Shown here: positions 15,707-23,851 of the stretch, one piece after another
How the letters are laid out: the number at the start of each line of letters is the position of its first letter
Numbering within the stretch: position 1 is the first letter of the stretch
Source: an uncultured Collinsella sp.
GTDB taxonomy: Bacteria; Actinomycetota; Coriobacteriia; Coriobacteriales; Coriobacteriaceae
Reading direction: 5' to 3'
Assembly (NCBI GenBank): GCA_900549355.1
Contig: UROA01000006.1
Span: 1 to 26,962, forward strand
DNA: 26,962 nucleotides
The notes under the pieces: generated by a model
Database searches by the model: none
The model's input: only the letters and a program-made list of their open reading frames with translations
What the model was told of the DNA's origin: nothing
Made by a program: the position numbers and the translations under genes

Positions 15707-16945
15707 CTAACGACTGGCCGCCACGTCCTTAGTCCAGCAGTGCACGCCGCCGCCGGACAGGTTAAGCGCGAGGGAATCAATCATGATGACTTTGCGATCG
15801 GGGAAGCAGCTCTCAAGAACTGCCTTGGCCTGCTCATCCTTCTCTTTCACGACCTCGCTCATGCCCTCGTGGTAATAACGCTGGCCAAGAACGACGCCGT
15901 TGCAAATCAGGAAGTTGCAGTAGCTCGCTGCGGCGTAGAAGTGGACGGGGCCCTCGGGCCAGGGGGTGCCATCCATAAACTTGCCGCCCATTTCGTCGAT
16001 GAAGCCCTTATAGAGCTCGTAATCTTCATCGCCAGGGGCGATAACGACTTCAATAGGCTCGGCGGTGGGCATACGAACGATCTCGAAGGGCTTGCCCTCC
16101 CAGTCCGTTTCGTTGCTCAGGATCTCGTAGGCTGCCTCAATGCGGCGACGAGACTCTGCTCCAGCCTTGCTCGAGGCTGCCTCTTCATCGGACACCTCGG
16201 CAAGAAGAATCTTGTTCGGAGTGATAAAGCGACACATCTCATCAATGTGAGCTGCAAAGCTCATGCCAAAGACGGGAGTTCCGTCTTCCTTCTCGTCGAG
16301 GATGCCCAGTCGATAGTCGTCGTCCTCGAGCATAGGCTGCGGAAGCCAGATAACCTTGTTGAGGTTGTAGATGCGCTTATACTCGGCCTCTACTTCCTCT
16401 TTCGTGAACTCGGGATTACGCTTGCGGCATTCCGTGTCCTCGATGGCGATCAGAGTGCCGTGACCGTCAAACTCGCGGTCGCCGCCCTCCGAAACCATTT
16501 CGGAATTGACGATATCGAAGCAACCGAGCGCAACCGCCATGTGAACGGCTGCCTTACGTGCGGACTGGCACTCCGGGGAGTTCTTGTCCCACACGCCGTA
16601 ATAGGTCCAAGCGGGGTTGACCATATAAGAATGGCCCTTGTCGTCGACCATGATGCTGGGACCGTTGTCGCGGACATAGAAGTTGGAGTCTTCGAACTGC
16701 GTGATCTCGATGCGATCGAGATCAACCCCCTCCTCCTTCAGGCGCGAGCAAGCCTCCTCATAGGAGCCGGGGGTGCCGCAATTGAGGTTGACCGTAACGT
16801 CGCCATACTCGAGCAGAGCCTTGATCACGTCAACGCAGGGCTGGCGGTTATCGTAGCCCTCTGCACGGATGTAATCGGGAAGCCATGTCACATAGACGTT
16901 GGAGCGCTTCTCGAACTCGCCCGGCATACGATAGTTCTCGTACAT
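15707..16945 (-). CDS. aguA: Agmatine deiminase-family guanidino deiminase
   Basis: A 412-residue protein of the PAD_porph / agmatine deiminase family, which hydrolyses a guanidino group to a ureido group and ammonia. It opens with RMPGEFE, as agmatine deiminases do. The catalytic set is present: Asp 93 in YVRDNGP, His 233 and Asp 235 in AHIDEMCRF, and Cys 403 in SGGGVHCWT. The pocket around it differs from well-known AguA proteins, which read WVRDxGP, GHVDD and GGGNIHCIT at these places. The true substrate may therefore be agmatine or another guanidino compound. ATG 16945 follows GGAAGGA; the frame continues upstream to 17215 but crosses the operator region and the start of the divergent tetR gene. 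It heads a cluster with the carbamoyltransferase and MFS genes. Confidence 0.82.
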   Translation of the reverse strand: MYENYRMPGEFEKRSNVYVTWLPDYIRAEGYDNRQPCVDVIKALLEYGDVTVNLNCGTPGSYEEACSRLKEEGVDLDRIEITQFEDSNFYVRDNGPSIMVDDKGHSYMVNPAWTYYGVWDKNSPECQSARKAAVHMAVALGCFDIVNSEMVSEGGDREFDGHGTLIAIEDTECRKRNPEFTKEEVEAEYKRIYNLNKVIWLPQPMLEDDDYRLGILDEKEDGTPVFGMSFAAHIDEMCRFITPNKILLAEVSDEEAASSKAGAESRRRIEAAYEILSNETDWEGKPFEIVRMPTAEPIEVVIAPGDEDYELYKGFIDEMGGKFMDGTPWPEGPVHFYAAASYCNFLICNGVVLGQRYYHEGMSEVVKEKDEQAKAVLESCFPDRKVIMIDSLALNLSGGGVHCWTKDVAASR

Positions 16946-17011
16946 GGTTGGTCCTTCCGTCGGGTTTCCCGCGATGCTGTCCGGCCGCGACAATAGCTGG
17001 GTTTCACCTGC

Positions 17012-17041
17012 TATAGTACTACTATACCTACCGTTCGGTAG
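17012..17041 (-). promoter_or_regulatory. Operator and -10 region of the deiminase cluster
   Basis: CTACCG-TT-CGGTAG (17028-17041) contains the palindrome TACCGTTCGGTA (17029-17040). Next to it TATAGT-ACT-ACTATA (17012-17026) is another perfect dyad, and its outer part reads TATAGT on the minus strand, a good -10 box. The operator would sit in the spacer just upstream of that -10. No strong -35 is visible. Confidence 0.6.
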
Positions 17042-17077
17042 ATAATTTTGAATAATTGCCGCTCGCCTACTGATACA

Positions 17078-17091
17078 TACCGTTCGCCGTA
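17078..17091 (+). promoter_or_regulatory. Second TetR-type operator half-site, near the tetR promoter
   Basis: TACCGTTCGCCGTA shares its first nine bases with the operator at 17029 and ends in GTA. TATAGT follows at 17092-17097 and could be the -10 of the tetR gene at 17170, which would give autoregulation. Confidence 0.5.
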
Positions 17092-17169
17092 TATAGTGGT
17101 CATGTTTGGACACGAATTGATGTTCCGTTGCCATCCTTAATAATGTTGGTAGTGCGGAAGTGATTTGCA

Positions 17170-17748
17170 ATGGAGAAATGCAGCGTGAGCACAAGAAAAA
17201 AAATATTGGACGCAATGTACGATCTTGTGGCAGAAGTCGGTTATGACAAAGCGTCTATCGGAAAGATTTGCGACTTTGTCGGTATATCCAAGCCGTCGGT
17301 GTACTACTACTTTCCCTCAAAAGAGGAGATTTTCACTACGCTCTTGGACAGCATGTTTCCGACCATTGACTATCAGCGCGACTACTCGCTAATAGTCGAT
17401 AGGGACGGGTTCAAGGCCGCGCTTATCGAGCTCGGCAATTCAGTTATAGGTGGCTATCGAAGCGATGAAAAGCGCCGGCGCGTGCTGGCCGAGGTTAGCG
17501 TTCAAGCAAATCGAATTCCTGCAGTTCAGGAACGTCAAGCGACGGCGACCAAACGAACCATGGATGCGCTTAAAGACATCCTTCTTCATGGTGTAGAGAT
17601 TGGCGCGTTTTCCGATAGCGCCGACGTAATGCTCTACGTACAAATTCTTTATACCGTTCTGGAGGGAGCAAGCAATACGGTCGCTCAAGGTGAGGATATT
17701 GATGAGAAAGCGGTTTGGGCGGGAATAGTCGAGCTTATGTTCAAATAA
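17170..17748 (+). CDS. TetR/AcrR-family transcriptional regulator
   Basis: A 192-residue regulator. Residues 8-55 are the TetR helix-turn-helix: RKKILDAMYDLVAEVGYDKA, then IGKICDFVGISKPSVYYYFP, then SKEEIF. The C-terminal helical part (60-190) is the ligand-binding/dimer domain and resembles no specific subfamily that I can name. It is divergent from the deiminase cluster and convergent with a second MFS gene. TACC-N4-GGTA palindromes precede all three transcription units, which makes it the likely local repressor, released by a substrate or product of the deiminase pathway. ATG 17170 is used; a GTG at 17185 with GGAG nine bases upstream is an alternative start. Confidence 0.88.
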   Translation: MEKCSVSTRKKILDAMYDLVAEVGYDKASIGKICDFVGISKPSVYYYFPSKEEIFTTLLDSMFPTIDYQRDYSLIVDRDGFKAALIELGNSVIGGYRSDEKRRRVLAEVSVQANRIPAVQERQATATKRTMDALKDILLHGVEIGAFSDSADVMLYVQILYTVLEGASNTVAQGEDIDEKAVWAGIVELMFK

Positions 17749-17809
17749 ACCAGCCAAGCTGAAGCGCATGTTGGCACCCATGGTGCCTGCGGGCAACCTT
17801 TAAAACGAA

Positions 17810-17851
17810 AACAGGGGTCGACTCCAGTCTGGCTTGGAGTCGACCCCTGTT
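17810..17851. terminator. Strong hairpin between convergent tetR and MFS genes
   Basis: A 17-bp perfect stem (AACAGGGGTCGACTCCA at 17810-17826 with 17835-17851). On the minus strand it is followed by TTTTCGTTTTA, so it terminates the MFS gene ending at 17887. It may also serve tetR on the plus strand. Confidence 0.8.
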
Positions 17852-17886
17852 GCATGGCAATCTATGCCGATGCAAATCGGCGCTTA

Positions 17887-19167
17887 TTACTTTTCAGCAG
17901 CCTTATTGAGAAAGCCGGAAACGATAGCAAACGCAGCAATCATAAGGTTGCAGGCAATGCAGAAGATAAATACTCCCTGGAATGACCCTGCCATGCCGTA
18001 AACCTTCATCATGACCGGCATTCCAAAAGCACCGACGACATAGCCCGCTGAGCAAACGATCGAATAGATCCTTCCAAAATCGCGTGATCCAAAGAGCGAG
18101 AGGAGAAGCATCGGCATTGCGGTTCCAACGATGGCGAACATGACATCGTTTACACCAGCTGCAATGATGGAAACGGTCTCATTGCTTCCGCCAATGATAA
18201 GAAGCAGGAATGAAAGAATGCTGACACCTGTCCATGCGACCGTTGCTTTAATAGCGCCAAGCTTGTCGCATGTTTTGCCCACGAAGGGATTTAGGAAGAT
18301 ATCGGAGAGTGAAGCTGCCGAGACCATTAAGCTTCCTACGATAGGATTGAAACCGACCTCGCTTGCATAGGTTGGAAACAGCTGGTTCATGCAGCAGGTG
18401 AGCTGCGCCACGCAAAGCAAGAGGACACAGAGAATAAAAGACGGCGTTTTCGCGGCATCGCGGAGTGCCATGCCCGAAAGGACATCTTCCTGCTCATCGG
18501 CGCTGCAGCTCTCATGGGTTTCGGAGGCGGTCTCTCCGTACGGAAGCATATTGCGATCAGAGGGGTTAAGGCGAATGATAAATGCGCTTGCAGGCAAAAT
18601 CATAGCTGCAGAAACGGCCGCAAGCACGATGTATCCCGTACGCCAGCCTTGCTGCTCGATGACCAGTGTAATGACAGGACTCAATAACAGCGTGCAGAGA
18701 GAATTAACGCCCCAAGCGAGGCCGATGGCGAGACCGGACGATTTGCTGAACCATTGGTCAATGACATCGGACATGCAGACGCCCGTTGTAAACGAAAAGC
18801 AGATGCCGATCACTGCGGCGGAGACGGTGAACATCCAGACCTCGGTGTAGAACGCCATTGCGGCGCCGGCGGCAATAAGGACAAGTTCAATGCAAATATG
18901 CCATGGTTTGCCGATTACTTTTGGAATGAAGCGACTCAAAAGCGGAAGCCCAAGCGCAAGGCCAAGAAGAATCGCGGTGAAATAGAAAGAAAAAGAAGTG
19001 TAGTCAAAGCCCAGATCTTCACATACTGGAGCAACGAATGAGCCGGCAATAATGCTATATGTGCCAGTTGTTCCGGCGGACATTAAGCCGAGCGCAATAA
19101 CGACGACCCAAGCAAATGCGCCGCTTTCACGGAGACAATCTTTTTTGGCTGGTGTGGTGAGAGTCAT
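17887..19167 (-). CDS. MFS transporter, OFA-like, paralogue of the 13242-14507 protein
   Basis: A 426-residue protein with about twelve membrane segments. It shares long blocks with the other MFS protein in this window: VIALGLMSAGTTG near the N-terminus, FYTEVWMF, MSDVIDQWF, GLAIGLAW and CCMNQLFPTYASEVGF. The loop after the sixth helix and the C-terminus differ, so this is an old duplication rather than a recent copy. The substrate is unknown. Start ATG 19167 has GGAG six bases upstream. The promoter at 19214-19242 overlaps a TACCGATAGGTA palindrome. It thus seems to share the TetR control of the deiminase cluster while being a separate transcript, ended by the hairpin at 17810. Confidence 0.87.
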   Translation of the reverse strand: MTLTTPAKKDCLRESGAFAWVVVIALGLMSAGTTGTYSIIAGSFVAPVCEDLGFDYTSFSFYFTAILLGLALGLPLLSRFIPKVIGKPWHICIELVLIAAGAAMAFYTEVWMFTVSAAVIGICFSFTTGVCMSDVIDQWFSKSSGLAIGLAWGVNSLCTLLLSPVITLVIEQQGWRTGYIVLAAVSAAMILPASAFIIRLNPSDRNMLPYGETASETHESCSADEQEDVLSGMALRDAAKTPSFILCVLLLCVAQLTCCMNQLFPTYASEVGFNPIVGSLMVSAASLSDIFLNPFVGKTCDKLGAIKATVAWTGVSILSFLLLIIGGSNETVSIIAAGVNDVMFAIVGTAMPMLLLSLFGSRDFGRIYSIVCSAGYVVGAFGMPVMMKVYGMAGSFQGVFIFCIACNLMIAAFAIVSGFLNKAAEK

Positions 19168-19205
19168 GGTTGCTCCATTTCTATCGGCAATACATCCTAT
19201 ATGCC

Positions 19206-19242
19206 TACCGATAGGTATATAAACCAGAGGGCTCTTCGTCAA
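19206..19242 (-). promoter_or_regulatory. Promoter and operator of the second MFS gene
   Basis: On the minus strand: TTGACG (19237-19242), a 17-base spacer, TATACC (19214-19219). The palindrome TACCGATAGGTA (19206-19217) overlaps the -10, the classical position for repression. It matches the operator at 17029 in nine of its twelve positions (TACCG...GGTA). Confidence 0.6.
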
Positions 19243-19272
19243 GCATTAAGCGGGGAGAGGGAGTTCTTAACC

Positions 19273-19284
19273 TGCCGAACGGTA
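19273..19284 (-). promoter_or_regulatory. Additional TetR-type site upstream of the second MFS promoter
   Basis: TGCCGAACGGTA, which on the other strand reads TACCGTTCGGCA. It matches the operator at 17029 in eleven of twelve positions and lies about 30 bases upstream of the -35 box. Confidence 0.5.
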
Positions 19285-19315
19285 ATTAGACCCCGATTTC
19301 GCAATGGTCTCAATA

Positions 19316-19340
19316 TGACAAAGGGACTGTCCCTTTGTCA
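19316..19340. repeat. Palindrome TGACAAAGGGA-CTG-TCCCTTTGTCA abutting a stop codon
   Basis: A perfect 11-bp stem with a 3-base loop, two bases from the stop codon of the ABC transporter gene. It is the cleanest copy of the repeat family also seen at 12819 and 13125. It may act as the 3' end of the ABC transporter transcript; there is no T-run. Confidence 0.7.
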
Positions 19341-19342
19341 CA

Positions 19343-22300
19343 TTATTCGGAGCGCAGGGCTTCGACAGGGTCCTTCTTGGATGCGCTGCGGGCCGGCAGC
19401 AGGCCAGCGACAACCGTCAGCAGCACCGAAATTGCAATGAGCACCAGCGCATCCTGCACGGGCAGACTCATTAGGTTGGGGACCTGCTTGGCCGCAAGCG
19501 CCCAAGCATTGACCGGGAAGCTCACGGCCACCACGACGACAACAGCAAAGACGCCGGCAATGAGGCCCTCGATAAAGGTCTCGGCGTTGAACACGTTTGC
19601 CACGTTACGCTTCGACGCGCCGATCGCGCGCAGAATGCCAATCTCCTTTTTGCGTTCCAGCACGCTGATGTAGGTGATGATGCCGATCATGATGGAGCTC
19701 ACCACCAGGCTGATACTCACGAATGCGATGAGCACCAAGCTGATGGTGTTCACGATGTCGGTCACCGAACCCATGATGATGCCCATGTAGTCGGTGTACG
19801 AGATTGCTTGTTCGTCGTGGCCGGCGGCTTTGACCTGCTTGTTGTACGCGTCGATGTGATCGAGCACGCGCTCCTTGGCCTCAAAGTCGCGCGGGAAAAT
19901 CTTGACCGAGATGGGGTCTGCCTCGTCCGCATAGCCCAGTGTGGTCAGATTGTTATCGTAGGTGAGCTTCGACGCCTTGGCATAGCTCATCATGAGCGAA
20001 CTCAGGTCCTCGGCGTCCATGTTGAAGTGAATGGCATTGGCAAAGGCGCTCGCATCCACGTGCATGGCGCTCGCCAGGTTGGCAAAACTCGAAGACATCT
20101 GCGTCGCCATCTGGTCCATAAGCCCCGCTGCGCCCGCCTTGAGCTGGGACGATACCGTCGACGCTATCTGCTCGCTGATTGCCTTCATCACCTGGTCCAT
20201 AGCCTGCTGCAGATACGGAGCCAGCTGCTTTTGCACATAGTCGGTCATCGCCTGTTGCAGGCGCTCGGCCAGGGCATCGCCGCCGAGCGCCCTGAGCTGA
20301 GCTAAGCACTGCTGCGCTGCGGCATTATTCTCAAGATACGTCGAGAATGCGGCAGAGAGCTTTGACGCGTCCTTAAGATCTTCGGGCGACAGCGCCTTAA
20401 ACTGATCAGACTGCAAAAAGCCCTCAAACAGCTGGTTGGCTAGTGTTCCCACCTGCTGCATTTGCTCGGGCGTGAGTTCCAGACCGTCAAAGATACCCGA
20501 GAAATCTGGGGTTGGCGCTTTTGCCATGATGTCGCTGAAGTCGATGTCCTTGCCAACGCCCGAAAGGTCAATGTCCAGCCCGGACAAGTCAAGACCCGAC
20601 AGGTCCATACCGCCGGCCGCACCCGAAAGTGCAGACGTATCGAACGAGAACGCGCTCTTGAGCGCCGCCTCGTCCACACTGAACATGCTGCCCAGATCCA
20701 CGCCTTGCTTGGCCTCGCCTTGCAGTTCGTCGAAGGTTTTGCCCGTAAAGACATCCGTCTCGGGGTGGTCGAGTTGCTCCTGCACAATCTGCGAATCGGC
20801 GGCGCGCTCCATAAGCTGGCGAGTCAGCGCATGCGTATAGGCAATGCCCGGAGACAATGCGCTCGCGTTGGCCGTCTCGTTAGGTCGCACCACGCCCACA
20901 ATGTGCACGTCGATACCGTCGGCAACCTTGGCGGCCATAAAGTCGGCATCACCAGACATGTCGGTCCATATGCCGGTCTCTTCGTTTTTGCGATACGCAT
21001 CGGCCGGCGACAGCACCTTAAACGTCGTGGACAGCGCATCGTCGTAGGTAAAGTCGGTACCGGTCTCGGGCGTCTCAATCTTACCGTCAGCCGTCATGGC
21101 GCTGTTTACCAGATCGTTGAGCTCATCGATATCCAGCGCACCGATGCTATAGAGCGTGTAGTCGCCCACCGTACCGCGGCTCGAAAGCACCATCACGGCT
21201 TCGTTGGCAGACGTGGGCCAATGACCGGCGACGACATCGTACTGGCTGTCGAGCAGGCTCTGGTCGTCAATCATCTCGTTAAAGACTGAGGTTCCCATGG
21301 ATTCCATGTTCACCGTTGCCGCCGAGCTCGCGCCTCCGCTCATGGCCTCGGTCATGGCGTTGGGAACAAGCCGAACGGGTTTCTCGTCACCCTTACCCGC
21401 ACGATAGACAACCGGCGTCACACCGTAGCCGTACTGAATGGCGTTGACCTCTTTATCGATGCCGTCGCCACCGGCATCGAGCCATGCCTTAAAGCTCGTC
21501 ATGTCGTTGGACTTAACGCTTGCAAACATGTCCTTTACGGCCGTAACCACGGGGATCTTATCGGTTCCCTTAGCCTTGCCGCCGGCGCTGTCGTCGGACG
21601 AATCCTCGCCGTTGGACGCTTCGTCATCCGTGGCCCCCTGCCCGCCCATCATGGACGACAGGTCGTAATCCTGCTTGGAAATGGTGAGCGGGTAGCTCGA
21701 GAGCGTATCCTCCTCGACCTTTTTGATGTAGCCGTTTACGCCATTGGACAGCGCCAGAATCGCCGCGATACCGATAATGCCAATCGAGCCCGCAAAGGCC
21801 GTCATGGCCGTGCGGCCCTTCTTGGTCATGAGGTTTCGGGCAGAAAGCCCCAGCGCCGTCACAAAGCTCATCGAGGTTTTGCGCGTGGGCTTAGCCTCGC
21901 GACGCGCGGCGTCAGCGACATCAAAAGAATCGGAATCGTCGGTGATCTTGCCATCCGCCAGGTTGACGATGCGCGTGGCGTATTGGTACGCCAGCTCGGG
22001 ATTGTGCGTGACCATGATGACCAGGCGGTCGCGCGCAACGTCCTTAAGCAAGTCCATGACCTGCACGGACGTTGTAGAGTCCAAGGCACCGGTCGGCTCG
22101 TCTGCCAGCACGATCTCGGGGTCGTTGATCAGGGCACGGGCGATGGCCACGCGCTGCATCTGCCCGCCCGATAGCTGGCTCGGGCGCTTGTTAACATGCT
22201 CGCCCAGGCCGACTTTCTCCAACGCCTCGCGTGCACGCTGGCGGCGCTCGGCATGCCCCACGCCCGTGAGCGTGAGCGCCAGCTCCACGTTTTCCAAAAT

Positions 22301-22597
22301 GGTCTGATGCGGAATGAGGTTATAGCTCTGGAACACAAAGCCGATGCGGTTATTGCGGTAAGCATCCCAATCGCGATCGTGAAAGTCCTTGGTCGAAATG
22401 TCATCGATCAGCAGGTCACCGGAATCGAAATGATCGAGCCCACCGATAACGTTGAGCATCGTGGTTTTACCCGAACCCGAGGGACCCAGAATGGCCACGA
22501 ACTCGTTATCGCGAAAAGACAGGCTTACGTTGTCGAGCGCCACCTGCGTAAACGACTGCGTAACGTACCTTTTGCAAATGCCTCTGAGCTCCAGCAT
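19343..22597 (-). CDS. Fused ABC transporter ATPase/permease (MacB/FtsX type) with very large extracytoplasmic insert
   Basis: A 1084-residue single chain. Residues 1-225 are an ABC ATPase of the LolD/MacB type: Walker A GPSGSGKTT (38-46), Q-loop FVFQSYN, signature LSGGQ (142-146), Walker B EIVLADEP (161-168) and H-loop His 198. One transmembrane helix lies at about 265-286. A region of about 660 residues outside the membrane (290-950) follows. Three C-terminal helices lie at about 952-977, 1011-1032 and 1050-1067, with the FtsX-type motif KKEIGILRAIGASKRN between the first and second. The outer part includes a DLSGLDLSG stretch (about 660-685) and long Gln/Ala-rich helices, and is far bigger than in MacB. 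Such proteins move lipoproteins, peptides or antibiotics, or act mechanically; the cargo is unknown. ATG 22597 is used; a GTG at 22618 is possible. Confidence 0.88.
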   Translation of the reverse strand: MLELRGICKRYVTQSFTQVALDNVSLSFRDNEFVAILGPSGSGKTTMLNVIGGLDHFDSGDLLIDDISTKDFHDRDWDAYRNNRIGFVFQSYNLIPHQTILENVELALTLTGVGHAERRQRAREALEKVGLGEHVNKRPSQLSGGQMQRVAIARALINDPEIVLADEPTGALDSTTSVQVMDLLKDVARDRLVIMVTHNPELAYQYATRIVNLADGKITDDSDSFDVADAARREAKPTRKTSMSFVTALGLSARNLMTKKGRTAMTAFAGSIGIIGIAAILALSNGVNGYIKKVEEDTLSSYPLTISKQDYDLSSMMGGQGATDDEASNGEDSSDDSAGGKAKGTDKIPVVTAVKDMFASVKSNDMTSFKAWLDAGGDGIDKEVNAIQYGYGVTPVVYRAGKGDEKPVRLVPNAMTEAMSGGASSAATVNMESMGTSVFNEMIDDQSLLDSQYDVVAGHWPTSANEAVMVLSSRGTVGDYTLYSIGALDIDELNDLVNSAMTADGKIETPETGTDFTYDDALSTTFKVLSPADAYRKNEETGIWTDMSGDADFMAAKVADGIDVHIVGVVRPNETANASALSPGIAYTHALTRQLMERAADSQIVQEQLDHPETDVFTGKTFDELQGEAKQGVDLGSMFSVDEAALKSAFSFDTSALSGAAGGMDLSGLDLSGLDIDLSGVGKDIDFSDIMAKAPTPDFSGIFDGLELTPEQMQQVGTLANQLFEGFLQSDQFKALSPEDLKDASKLSAAFSTYLENNAAAQQCLAQLRALGGDALAERLQQAMTDYVQKQLAPYLQQAMDQVMKAISEQIASTVSSQLKAGAAGLMDQMATQMSSSFANLASAMHVDASAFANAIHFNMDAEDLSSLMMSYAKASKLTYDNNLTTLGYADEADPISVKIFPRDFEAKERVLDHIDAYNKQVKAAGHDEQAISYTDYMGIIMGSVTDIVNTISLVLIAFVSISLVVSSIMIGIITYISVLERKKEIGILRAIGASKRNVANVFNAETFIEGLIAGVFAVVVVVAVSFPVNAWALAAKQVPNLMSLPVQDALVLIAISVLLTVVAGLLPARSASKKDPVEALRSE

Positions 22598-22744
22598 GGA
22601 CGGCAACCTCTCCTGCACGGGCGCACTTGCCCGCTCTCCTCCACCGTTCGTATTCGACGCGTTTGTCCTACTCTATCCCCATTTTTCACCGACACCAGTG
22701 AGGAATGTAGGGAACCGCATCAAAAAACGAACGGGACGGCGTCC

Positions 22745-22770
22745 AAAAAAGAGGCCCCAAGTGGGGCCTC
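22745..22770 (-). terminator. Intrinsic terminator of the TlpA/polyferredoxin operon
   Basis: GAGGCCCC, a 4-base loop and GGGGCCTC (22751-22770), followed on the minus strand by TTTTTT (22745-22750). It lies about 80 bases after the TlpA-like gene and before the ABC transporter gene. Confidence 0.85.
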
Positions 22771-22850
22771 TATATGGTGGAGATTATCTTGAAAGGCAGC
22801 GGACCACTCCGCACAGCGACACACGATCCTCGCGATGCTTTACGTGTTTT

Positions 22851-23822
22851 TTACTGCTCGCTATTTGCAATCGCCTGGTCGATAAGTTTGTCGAGTGCTG
22901 CGCGCTGCTCGGCGGAGCTGATGGCTCCCACGATTGGATCCCCTACGATGTTGCCATTCTGATCGATGACATACGTTGTCGGGAACGAGAACAAATTTGA
23001 CGTAAACTTACCGGCCTCGCTATCCGACTTGAACCAGATGTTCTTATATGTCACGCCCTTCTTGCTCAGCACGTCCTTGGCATCTGCAATCTCACCCTTG
23101 TTGCCATCAAGCGTAAAGGAATTGACGCCCACGACCTGGCCGCCCTTCTTGGCAAGCTCCTTATTCAGGTCCTCAAGGTCGCCCAACTCACCCACGCACG
23201 GCTTGCAAGTGGTGAACCAGAAGTTCATGACGGTGACCTTGTTCTTAGAGAACAGCTCGTCGCTGCTCACGTCGTTGCCATCTAGGTCTTTGCCCGTAAA
23301 GCTGGGGAACTTCGTCGCCTCGCTCGAAGCATTGGCACCAGCCGTCATGCCAGCGGTCGAAGCGTCGACGCTCTCGCCTGCGCTCGGCGTGCTTCCACAG
23401 CCGGGGAACTCCTTCTCCAAGCTCTCGAGCTTGTCCTCGATCTCCTTGATCTGCTGTGCACCGGCCTTGAGCGTCTTAAGCTCATCCGCCGTAAACTTAT
23501 CCTTGGCGCCGTCGATGGTCTTGAGCAGGAAATCGCCGTAATTGCTGCCGTCCTCAATCATTGTCGAGTCTTTATTTGCCGCATTGAATACCTTTTCCCA
23601 CAGCGCATTATCACTCGAAAAGATATCGTTCTCCTTCTGCATGAGCTTCGCATACAGCTCGGCGGCCTCGTCGGCATTGGCCGGCTTCTGCGCAGTGAGT
23701 TCTGCGATCTTAGGATCGGAGCTCGCAGATTCGCTCGCATTGCCACCGGGCGCCGAACATGCCACAAGGCACAAGGCCAATACCGGCACCATAAACAGGG
23801 CCGCAATCTTAGAAAGCTTCAT
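22851..23822 (-). CDS. TlpA-like thioredoxin-fold lipoprotein
   Basis: A 323-residue lipoprotein with lipobox LVAC (Cys 22). Residues 38-140 form a charged helical region of unknown function. A flexible Ser/Ala/Gly linker (141-168) follows, with an extra Cys 142. Residues about 172-318 are a TlpA/ResA-type thioredoxin domain: MNFWFTTCKPC with the redox pair Cys 206/Cys 209, the family insertion, and the cis-proline segment FSFPTTYVID (Pro 281). It should reduce or exchange disulfides on the outer face of the membrane. The polyferredoxin gene lies immediately upstream in the operon and is the likely electron source, since no CcdA/DsbD is present. ATG 23822 follows GGAGG by seven bases; an ATG two codons earlier is too close to that site. 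Confidence 0.88.
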   Translation of the reverse strand: MKLSKIAALFMVPVLALCLVACSAPGGNASESASSDPKIAELTAQKPANADEAAELYAKLMQKENDIFSSDNALWEKVFNAANKDSTMIEDGSNYGDFLLKTIDGAKDKFTADELKTLKAGAQQIKEIEDKLESLEKEFPGCGSTPSAGESVDASTAGMTAGANASSEATKFPSFTGKDLDGNDVSSDELFSKNKVTVMNFWFTTCKPCVGELGDLEDLNKELAKKGGQVVGVNSFTLDGNKGEIADAKDVLSKKGVTYKNIWFKSDSEAGKFTSNLFSFPTTYVIDQNGNIVGDPIVGAISSAEQRAALDKLIDQAIANSEQ

Positions 23823-23851
23823 AGTCATTCCTCCGTTTTGTCGAAGCTTGT

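Noticed and set aside
15740..16996. 418-codon plus-strand open frame
   Set aside because: Antisense shadow of the deiminase gene, whose own frame has clear catalytic motifs.
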